Part shown: positions 1 to 5,274 of the stretch, in pieces
Layout of the letters: each line of letters starts with the position of its first letter
Numbering within the stretch: position 1 is the first letter of the stretch
Assembly (NCBI GenBank): GCA_903892315.1
Contig: CAITHY010000042.1
Span: 1-5,274, forward strand
From: an uncultured beta proteobacterium
Lineage (GTDB): Bacteria; Pseudomonadota; Gammaproteobacteria; Burkholderiales; Burkholderiaceae
Length of the DNA: 5,274 bases
Direction of reading: 5' to 3'
Made by a program: the position numbers and the translations under genes
Notes under the pieces: model-generated
What the model saw: only the letters and a program-made list of their open reading frames with translations
Database searches by the model: none
Told to the model about the DNA's origin: nothing

Positions 1-554
1 AGGCGTGCAATCGCCTCGCCCACGTTGTGCGTGTTCAATCCACCACTCAAAACGACCCGAGGCGCGTTTTCGCTTACCCATGTCTGTGGAATTCCTTGCC
101 AATCAAAAGGAACGCCTCCGCCACCATATCCCTCAACGAGGGCATCCAGCAGAAAAGCGTTTGCATCCCCATATTGTAGGGAAAAATCGTCAAAAGCGAA
201 GCCGGCTCCGACCCGACCAGCCTTCATCCAGGGTTCACCTGCGGCAAGCTGGGCACAACGTTCTGGGGTCTCATCCCCATGAAACTGCCATAAGGTGATC
301 GAGGCAGCAGCTCGAATAGCGGCAAACTCCTCATCTGTAGGGTTGACTACCAGCCCAACGGCATCCACCCCTGCTGGAAGTCTTGAGATGAGCTGGGCAG
401 CGATATTAGGACTTACTGCACGCACGCTAGGGGGATAAAAAACAAAGCCAACCGCATCCACCCCTGCAGAAACTGCAGAATCCACATCCGCCGAGTTCTT
501 TAAACCGCAGATTTTGACCCTAGTGCGGCCCGGAGAGTATGTCAGTAAGCCCAT
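1..554 (-). CDS. trpF: Phosphoribosylanthranilate isomerase, 5' part (runs off the window)
   Basis: TrpF isomerises N-(5'-phosphoribosyl)anthranilate to CdRP in cytoplasmic tryptophan synthesis. Translating the minus strand from the ATG at 554-552 gives 184 uninterrupted codons, and the frame is still open at base 1. The family usually has about 200-220 residues, so only the C-terminal end is missing. Visible (beta/alpha)8-barrel marks are RVKICGL with the catalytic cysteine C16, VDAVGFVFYPPS (about 33-44), LWQFHGDETPE, LLDALVEGYGGGG with the catalytic aspartate D137 followed by FDW, and the phosphate-binding LSGGLN (169-174). The GGGG wording resembles Burkholderiales TrpF. The start lies 26 bases after the truA stop. 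No other in-frame ATG is available between the truA stop and the KICG motif, and no clear Shine-Dalgarno is visible, so about ten residues precede the first barrel strand. A near-identical 20-base segment occurs twice in the gene (355-374 and 448-467). trpB and trpA probably follow outside the window (inference from the family gene order). Confidence 0.95.
   Translation of the reverse strand, partial: MGLLTYSPGRTRVKICGLKNSADVDSAVSAGVDAVGFVFYPPSVRAVSPNIAAQLISRLPAGVDAVGLVVNPTDEEFAAIRAAASITLWQFHGDETPERCAQLAAGEPWMKAGRVGAGFAFDDFSLQYGDANAFLLDALVEGYGGGGVPFDWQGIPQTWVSENAPRVVLSGGLNTHNVGEAIAR
355..467 (-). repeat. Intragenic 20-base direct repeat in trpF (copies 355-374 and 448-467)
   Basis: The two copies read, on the minus strand, GCAGGGGTGGATGCSGTTGG and differ at one base (G or C at S). 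They are 93 bases apart, exactly 31 codons, so both are read in the same frame and encode AGVDAVG. The first copy leads into the second barrel strand (AGVDAVGFVF) and the second into the third strand (AGVDAVGLVVN). The match includes synonymous positions, which is more than similar protein structure alone requires. Confidence 0.75.
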
Positions 555-580
555 AAGTGAATGATAAAGCCAAGGGCCCC

Positions 581-1420
581 TTATTTCTGATGTTTCCCGA
601 TAAGTGCGGTAGGTAACCAGGAGTTTTCCAACCAAGGCCGCGGGATAGCAAATTCGTCTGGGTAAGTAATTTTGGCCAAATATAGGCCATCCGCCATGAA
701 GGTAGAGGCCGCTATTTGCCGATTCTTAGCAGCCAATACTTCCGCCATCCATTCCGGACCTTGTCTACCTTGGCCAATTTGCAGAAAACAACCGACGAGA
801 TTGCGGATCATGTGATGCAAAAAGGCATTACCCCGAATTCGGAAATATAGCCATGGTTGCTCGGCAACAATCTCAATCGAGTAAATCGTTTTCACCGGCG
901 TTTTGCTCTGACATTCGGAGGAACGGAAAGAGCTGAAGTCATGCTCACCAATGAGACATTGCGCGGATTTCTTCATAGCTTGAACATCAAGCCACTGATT
1001 TGGTGGTAGCAGCAAATAACCTGCACGCGAATGAGACATCGGCGAGCGACAAGGTCCCGCTTGTAAGGCGTAAATATATTCGCGCTCATAAGCAGAGAAT
1101 CGCGCACTAAATTGATCGGAAACTGGCTTAGCCCAATTCACCACAATGGCTGGGGGCAGGAATGAGTTCACTCCCCTTACCCATGAAAAGTTTTCACGCT
1201 CAACATTGGTGTCGAAATGTACAACCTGCCCTAAGGCATGGACTCCAGTATCGGTTCTACCTGCGGTAATGGTGTGGATAGGCTGCGCTTTGCAAGCTTC
1301 CTCACCAACAAAAGCGCATATGGCCTTTTCTAATTCGTCCTGTACCGTGTTGTGCTTGACCTGCGTTTGCCAGCCTGAATAGGGGCTGCCATCATATTGA
1401 AGGCCAAGGGCTATGCGCAT
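581..1420 (-). CDS. truA: tRNA pseudouridine(38-40) synthase TruA
   Basis: TruA converts uridines 38, 39 and 40 in the anticodon arm of many tRNAs to pseudouridine in the cytoplasm. The 279-residue product is close to the usual size (about 270 in E. coli). Seen in order: [14 protein letters not shown] (5-18), the catalytic motif [13 protein letters not shown] with aspartate D57, [14 protein letters not shown] (104-117) with the pocket residues R107 and Y115, GEHDFSSFR (158-166), and [18 protein letters not shown] (193-210). All family landmarks are present, so the enzyme should be active. The ATG at 1420-1418 is two bases after the TGA of the fimV-like gene. No Shine-Dalgarno is evident, which suggests translation coupled to termination upstream. 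trpF follows after 26 bases. Placement between fimV and trpF matches the conserved beta/gammaproteobacterial order. Confidence 0.97.
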   Translation of the reverse strand: MRIALGLQYDGSPYSGWQTQVKHNTVQDELEKAICAFVGEEACKAQPIHTITAGRTDTGVHALGQVVHFDTNVERENFSWVRGVNSFLPPAIVVNWAKPVSDQFSARFSAYEREYIYALQAGPCRSPMSHSRAGYLLLPPNQWLDVQAMKKSAQCLIGEHDFSSFRSSECQSKTPVKTIYSIEIVAEQPWLYFRIRGNAFLHHMIRNLVGCFLQIGQGRQGPEWMAEVLAAKNRQIAASTFMADGLYLAKITYPDEFAIPRPWLENSWLPTALIGKHQK

Positions 1421-1422
1421 GA

Positions 1423-2805
1423 TCAGGTATTACGGTGCGAGATTTCTGTTAACAAGCCTTGCGCTTCAATGGTAATTGTTGGATCAACAGAATTACTGAT
1501 ACAAAGCACCTCTTCAAGCGACTTTTTAGCAGCAGTAAAATCTTCAATCGTGATGTAGGCGCGCGCTAGATTCAATTTGACACGCAAGGTATCGACTAGA
1601 GGATTCGCTACCGGGGTAGCAGATATTGATGGCGCCTCTTTTGCAGGCTTTGAAAGATCCAGATCAATACCCTCAAACAATGCCTTTGCACGAGCTGGCA
1701 TTTCAAAATGAGCACTGGCTGCAGGTTTCCCATCTCTCACAACACGATGTGTATCCGTATGAAAACTCGGTGCTTCTGAGCGACGCGCGTTGCGAGCTAA
1801 ACCCCAGAGCAATAAACCAGTCAATCCAATTAAGGCAATTGCCAAGATTGCTGGTCCGAAGCCACCTAGGCCAAAGTTATTGTCGACTGCTTTCTTCTCC
1901 TGAGATTTATCCAAGAGTTTTTGCAAGTCGGCAATATTCTTTTCTAACTCAGCAACACGGGCTTTAGTCTGCTCCAACATCTTCTCTTGGGCAACCAACT
2001 CTTCTGTGTAGCGTCGTTCTTGATCGTTGCCATCTGTGCTTGCACCTATCTTCAAGCGATCTTTAGCTGATGCTTCGGTCGTTTTGATGTTCGTAGCTTT
2101 GACAGCGCCTGAGGTGCCATCCCTTTCACCGCGTTCTTGACGCCATTGTTCATTAGCATCCGCAACAAACTGATTTGCCTCTGCTGGGCTAATAGAACGC
2201 AGTAGCGCCTGACTTGGCTTAGTTAATTCAGCTCCGGCTGCCAAGCGATTGATGCTACCGCTAGCAAAAGCATCCGGATTGGCTTTGTACAAAGCCATCA
2301 TAGTTTGATCTAAGGTTGCGCCATCCAATTGAGGCGCCATGATGGCGGCAATTTCAGATAAAGACTGCCCCGGCTTCACGGCAATCTTCTGCACATCACC
2401 CAGCAATAATGTGAATGTCTTAGTAAGGCTGCCGCTTGACCAATTGAGATTAACCAAGACATCCAAGAAGGGATCATCAGCCATCGGCACAGAATTCACT
2501 GTCTCCACCAAGACCATGAGTTGCTCCTGGCGATTGCGATACACCATCGCCTGGGGATTGAGGTCCAGTATCTTTTGAGAAATGCCTAAGCGCTCGTAAG
2601 CTGCCTTATTGGGGATTGCCACATTAAGACTCGATAATGCGCCCTGCTCATCCGCTCCAACCCGAATCGGAATCTCTACGCGTAATGGCTCACCAGGGCG
2701 AGACTGAAGTTGAGGAGCGCCTAAGGTAATGGCGCCAGCAATAGATGACCAACTCAGCAGAACAACACAAAGTAGCTTCAAGACCTGTTGGCCCATGCGC
2801 AACAT
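1423..2805 (-). CDS. fimV: FimV/HubP-family inner-membrane protein, short form
   Basis: FimV-type proteins bind peptidoglycan through a periplasmic LysM domain and organise polar structures such as type IV pili through a cytoplasmic C-terminal motif. From the ATG at 2805 (460 residues) one sees a signal peptide (1-25, hydrophobic [11 protein letters not shown], probable cleavage after SIAGA), the FimV N-terminal domain starting [20 protein letters not shown], a LysM-like segment (about 140-198: PGQSLSEIA through [10 protein letters not shown] and [10 protein letters not shown]), a coiled coil (about 262-306), one membrane helix (about 317-337) followed by arginines (cytoplasmic side), a GIDLDLS element, and the C-terminal FimV/TPR-like motif (about 406-457, [23 protein letters not shown]). 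The frame stays open upstream to an ATG at 2886, but that would overlap asd by 71 bases and bury the signal peptide. The ATG at 2796 is an alternative. The cytoplasmic linker is only about 70 residues, much shorter than in Pseudomonas FimV. Whether it acts on pili or on polarity in this organism cannot be told from the sequence. Confidence 0.9.
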   Translation of the reverse strand: MLRMGQQVLKLLCVVLLSWSSIAGAITLGAPQLQSRPGEPLRVEIPIRVGADEQGALSSLNVAIPNKAAYERLGISQKILDLNPQAMVYRNRQEQLMVLVETVNSVPMADDPFLDVLVNLNWSSGSLTKTFTLLLGDVQKIAVKPGQSLSEIAAIMAPQLDGATLDQTMMALYKANPDAFASGSINRLAAGAELTKPSQALLRSISPAEANQFVADANEQWRQERGERDGTSGAVKATNIKTTEASAKDRLKIGASTDGNDQERRYTEELVAQEKMLEQTKARVAELEKNIADLQKLLDKSQEKKAVDNNFGLGGFGPAILAIALIGLTGLLLWGLARNARRSEAPSFHTDTHRVVRDGKPAASAHFEMPARAKALFEGIDLDLSKPAKEAPSISATPVANPLVDTLRVKLNLARAYITIEDFTAAKKSLEEVLCISNSVDPTITIEAQGLLTEISHRNT

Positions 2806-2815
2806 AAACGGTAGA

Positions 2816-3973
2816 TTACTTCTCAAGCAGAATGCGAAGCATGCGGCGCAATGGCTCAGCAGCACCCCACAAGAGTTGATCGCCAACAGTAAATGCGCCT
2901 AGATAGTCAGGACCCATCGCCATCTTATGCAAACGACCAATAGGCACAGTCAATGTTCCGCTGACTGCTGCAGGTGATAAATCCCGCTCAGTAGTTTCAC
3001 GATCATTGGGAACCACTTTTACCCACTGATTATCAGCAGCCAAAATCGCCTCAATCTCTTTCAGGGGGATATCCTTTTTGAGCTTGACAGTTAAACCTTG
3101 CGAATGGCAACGCATTGCACCAACACGCACACACAAGCCATCTACAGGAATGCTGCCAGGCGCACGGAATGCTGGACGGCCCAAGATCTTATTGAACTCA
3201 GCTCCGCCCTTCCACTCTTCTTTGGTTTGACCATTTTCAACAGGCACGTCGATCCACGGAATCAAGCTACCCGCTAAGGCAGTATTGCGGAAATTCTTTT
3301 TCGGAAAGTCTGCTGAGCGCAATGTCTCAGTTACTTTGCGATCAATATCCAAAATCCAAGAAGATGGGTCAGCCAATTCTGTCGCAACGCTATCACGCAA
3401 TGCGCCCATTTGTAGGAGTAACTCACGCATGTTCTGCGCACCAGCACCAGAAGCTGCCTGGTAGGTCATGGCACTAATCCACTCAACCATGTCAGCTTTC
3501 ACTAAACCACCCATGGCGATCATCATCAAACTCACAGTGCAATTGGCACCGATCCAATTTTTACCGCCAGCAGCCAAAGCCTTGTCAATCACTGGGCGAT
3601 TGACTGGATCCAAAATCAATACGGCATCATCTTTCATGCGCAGTGCGCTAGCCGCGTCAATCCAATGGCCATTCCAACCTGTAGCACGAAGCTTAGGGAA
3701 TATTTCATTGGTGTAATCGCCACCTTGGCAAGTCAAGATGATGTCGCAGCGTGAGAGCGCCTGAATATCATTTGCATCTTGCAAAGTGTTTTCACTCTTG
3801 GTTACTTTTTGACCATTAAGCAAAGGCACTTCTCCGCCCGCTTGGCTGGTACTAAAAAATACGGGCTCGATCAGATCGAAGTCTTTTTCAGCGAGCATGC
3901 GCTCCATGAGAACGCTGCCAACCATACCGCGCCAGCCAACTAAACCAACCAAAGGTGTTTTTGAATTTGCCAT
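2816..3973 (-). CDS. asd: Aspartate-semialdehyde dehydrogenase
   Basis: Asd reduces L-4-aspartyl phosphate with NADPH to L-aspartate-4-semialdehyde, the branch point to lysine/diaminopimelate, threonine and methionine. The start chosen is the ATG at 3973 (385 residues). A TTG two codons upstream is also open, and an in-frame TAG directly before it sets the limit. Seen: the nucleotide-binding [12 protein letters not shown] near the N terminus, [16 protein letters not shown] with the nucleophile C145, [15 protein letters not shown] with Q172, and [12 protein letters not shown] with the acid/base histidine H290. This wording is that of the Gram-negative Asd class typified by E. coli, and the length is slightly above the roughly 367 residues of that enzyme. 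leuB ends 44 bases upstream, and the fimV-like ATG lies 10 bases past the asd stop. No strong Shine-Dalgarno is seen; the leader is AT-rich. The E. coli paralogue usg also lies next to truA, which supports an old linkage. Confidence 0.97.
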   Translation of the reverse strand: MANSKTPLVGLVGWRGMVGSVLMERMLAEKDFDLIEPVFFSTSQAGGEVPLLNGQKVTKSENTLQDANDIQALSRCDIILTCQGGDYTNEIFPKLRATGWNGHWIDAASALRMKDDAVLILDPVNRPVIDKALAAGGKNWIGANCTVSLMMIAMGGLVKADMVEWISAMTYQAASGAGAQNMRELLLQMGALRDSVATELADPSSWILDIDRKVTETLRSADFPKKNFRNTALAGSLIPWIDVPVENGQTKEEWKGGAEFNKILGRPAFRAPGSIPVDGLCVRVGAMRCHSQGLTVKLKKDIPLKEIEAILAADNQWVKVVPNDRETTERDLSPAAVSGTLTVPIGRLHKMAMGPDYLGAFTVGDQLLWGAAEPLRRMLRILLEK

Positions 3974-4017
3974 GATCAACTATCTAGTAAATGTGTTTTT
4001 TGCTTTAATTTAAATTC
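3974..4017 (-). other. AT-rich 44-base leuB-asd intergenic leader
   Basis: This is the longest gap in the window. By direct count 34 of 44 bases are A or T, and the minus strand carries an A-run (AAAGCAAAAAACACA) ahead of the asd start. There is no GGAG-like sequence at a usable distance and no hairpin followed by a T-run, so it does not look like a terminator. It may serve as an unstructured ribosome landing region or hide a weak internal promoter. No convincing -35/-10 pair was found, so its role is open. Confidence 0.4.
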
Positions 4018-5088
4018 TTACGCAAGCGCTGCAACAACAGCATCGCCCATTTCAACGGTAGACACTTTTGTCGTACCTTCTGTATAGATATCCGCTGTAC
4101 GCAATCCTTGCGCCAATACTTTTTGTACCGCCTTTTCAATACGATCCGCTTCTGCAGGCATACCCAATGAATAACGCAACATCATTGCCGCAGACAAAAT
4201 CGTTGCCAATGGATTAGCGATACCCTTCCCAGCAATATCTGGCGCAGATCCATGGCTAGGCTCATACAAGCCCTTATTATTTTTATCCAAAGAAGCAGAT
4301 GGCAGCATGCCGATAGAACCAGTCAACATAGCAGCCTCATCAGACAAGATGTCGCCAAACAAATTGCCGGTCACAACCACGTCAAATGCTTTAGGCGCTT
4401 TGACCAATTGCATTGCAGCGTTATCCACATACATATGGGATAACTCAACATCTGGATACTCTTTAGAAACCCGAATCATCACCTCACGCCAAAGCTGAGA
4501 AGTTTCCAAAACGTTTGCCTTATCTACGCTACAAACTTTCTTGCCACGCTTGCGTGCCGCTTCAAAAGCTACATGTCCAATACGCTCCACTTCTGGCTCG
4601 CTGTAATGCATGGTGTCAAAGCCTTCGCGTGCACCTTTAAACAAAGGCAACTCTGAAGCACGAATACCACGTGGTTGACCAAAGTAAATATCACCATTGA
4701 GCTCGCGCACAATCAAAATATCCAAGCCGCCAATAATTTCTGGCTTAAGACTGGATGCAGCAGTAAGTTCCGGGTAGCAAATGGCTGGCCTGAAGTTAGC
4801 AAACAACTCGAGATGTTTACGCAAACCCAAGATGGCTTGCTCAGGACGAAGTTCGCGTGCAAGCGTGTCGTACTTCCAATCACCTACCGCACCAAACAAA
4901 ATGGCATCGGCTTTTTTTGCGAGCTCTAAGGTAGCTGGCGGCAAGGGATGACCAGCAACGTCATAGGCCGCTCCGCCCACAGGGGCTTCTTCTAAATCAA
5001 ACTGAGGACCAAGCGCTTGAAGCACTCGCACAGCTTGAGCAACGATTTCCGGGCCGATACCATCGCCCGGTAGAACTGCAATTTTCAT
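4018..5088 (-). CDS. leuB: 3-isopropylmalate dehydrogenase
   Basis: LeuB oxidises and decarboxylates (2R,3S)-3-isopropylmalate to 2-oxo-4-methylpentanoate with NAD+, the third step of leucine synthesis. The 356 residues fit the family (E. coli 363). Seen: [13 protein letters not shown] at the N terminus, substrate-binding arginines R90, R100 and R128 ([15 protein letters not shown] and [15 protein letters not shown]), catalytic Y135 and K190 ([13 protein letters not shown]), and metal-binding D222, D246 and D250 in the signature [37 protein letters not shown] follows as the NAD-binding loop. The ATG at 5088 has a good Shine-Dalgarno (AAAGG at 5099-5095). leuD ends 23 bases upstream, so the two are very likely cotranscribed. 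It is told apart from tartrate and isocitrate dehydrogenases by length, by the motifs and by the leuD neighbour. Confidence 0.98.
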   Translation of the reverse strand: MKIAVLPGDGIGPEIVAQAVRVLQALGPQFDLEEAPVGGAAYDVAGHPLPPATLELAKKADAILFGAVGDWKYDTLARELRPEQAILGLRKHLELFANFRPAICYPELTAASSLKPEIIGGLDILIVRELNGDIYFGQPRGIRASELPLFKGAREGFDTMHYSEPEVERIGHVAFEAARKRGKKVCSVDKANVLETSQLWREVMIRVSKEYPDVELSHMYVDNAAMQLVKAPKAFDVVVTGNLFGDILSDEAAMLTGSIGMLPSASLDKNNKGLYEPSHGSAPDIAGKGIANPLATILSAAMMLRYSLGMPAEADRIEKAVQKVLAQGLRTADIYTEGTTKVSTVEMGDAVVAALA

Positions 5089-5094
5089 GAAAGA

Positions 5095-5099
5095 CCTTT
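5095..5099 (-). promoter_or_regulatory. Shine-Dalgarno sequence of leuB
   Basis: AAAGG on the minus strand lies six bases before the leuB ATG, inside the 23-base leuD-leuB gap. It is the only clear ribosome binding site in front of a gene start in this window, and it supports the chosen leuB start. Confidence 0.7.
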
Positions 5100-5111
5100 A
5101 AATCAACGAAA

Positions 5112-5274
5112 TTACGGCAATTGTGTCGCAAGCCAAGGCATTTTGAGAATGCGCTCGGCTTCATAAGCCTTGATTTTATCTGCATGTTGCAGGGTTAGGC
5201 CAATATCGTCTAAGCCGTTAAGAAGGCAATACTTTCTAAATGGGGCCACTTCGAAGCTATAAGCAGTGCCATCA
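5112..5274 (-). CDS. leuD: 3-isopropylmalate dehydratase small subunit, C-terminal end (partial)
   Basis: LeuD pairs with LeuC to form isopropylmalate isomerase, which interconverts 2- and 3-isopropylmalate, the step just before LeuB. Only the last 53 codons are in the window, ending with TAA at 5114-5112; the gene enters from the right edge. The fragment begins [20 protein letters not shown] and continues [20 protein letters not shown], wording typical of the conserved LeuD C terminus ([16 protein letters not shown]). It ends [12 protein letters not shown]. The start and the rest of the swivelling domain cannot be judged here. leuC is expected further upstream of it (inference). Confidence 0.95.
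   Translation of the reverse strand, partial: DGTAYSFEVAPFRKYCLLNGLDDIGLTLQHADKIKAYEAERILKMPWLATQLP

Noticed and set aside
5..298. Plus-strand open frames of 97 and 85 codons at the left edge
   Set aside because: They lie wholly antisense to trpF, whose minus-strand frame shows every family motif. Their composition (Arg, Pro and His rich) looks like a shadow frame.
464..481. Tandem nine-base unit (CTGCAGAAA then CTGCAGAAT) within trpF
   Set aside because: It has only two short copies encoding the Ala/Ser-rich SAVSAG helix, which is readily explained by codon choice.
572..582. Inverted repeat AAGGGCCCCTT at the truA-trpF boundary as a terminator
   Set aside because: The arms meet at a single central base, so no stable loop can form, and no T-run follows. 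It overlaps the truA stop codon by two bases.
1626..1967. 113-codon plus-strand frame antisense to the fimV-like gene
   Set aside because: There is no family resemblance or ribosome binding site, and the opposite strand codes for the coiled coil and membrane helix of FimV.
3974..4017. Sigma-70 promoter for asd
   Set aside because: TAGATA and TACTAG are weak -10 matches, and no -35 element sits at the right distance, so AT richness alone is not enough to call a promoter.
4997..5185. 62-codon minus-strand frame spanning the leuD-leuB junction
   Set aside because: It overlaps both genes in another frame, has no recognisable motif, and competes with the well-supported leuD end and leuB start.

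Overview
The window is an ordinary, tightly packed stretch of a proteobacterial chromosome. All genes lie on the minus strand and read from right to left: 3' end of leuD, leuB, asd, a fimV-like gene, truA, and the 5' part of trpF, which leaves the window at base 1. Gaps between genes are 23, 44, 10, 2 and 26 bases, so about 98% of the window is coding. The order leuD-leuB-asd-fimV-truA-trpF is the conserved beta/gammaproteobacterial arrangement also known from Pseudomonas and Burkholderiales. The moderate GC content and the protein wording (for example EGYGGGG in TrpF) point to a betaproteobacterium of the order Burkholderiales. A low-GC genus such as Polynucleobacter is a plausible guess, but this is inference without a database search.

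Right part (5274 to 4018): the leucine branch. LeuD (small subunit of isopropylmalate isomerase) and LeuB (3-isopropylmalate dehydrogenase) carry out successive steps. Middle (3973 to 2816): Asd makes L-aspartate-4-semialdehyde for lysine/diaminopimelate, threonine and methionine. Centre left (2805 to 1423): a short FimV/HubP-type inner-membrane protein with a signal peptide, a LysM-like domain, a coiled coil, one membrane segment and a C-terminal FimV motif. Left (1420 to 1): TruA, the tRNA pseudouridine synthase for positions 38-40, then TrpF (phosphoribosylanthranilate isomerase) of tryptophan synthesis.

The spacing suggests a single transcript or overlapping transcripts with translational coupling. 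Only leuB has a clear Shine-Dalgarno sequence. No RNA gene, mobile element, CRISPR array, convincing promoter or terminator was seen. I found no undescribed system. The points most worth a second look are a 20-base near-perfect repeat inside trpF that encodes two successive barrel strands, the compact FimV, and the AT-rich, SD-less leader of asd.
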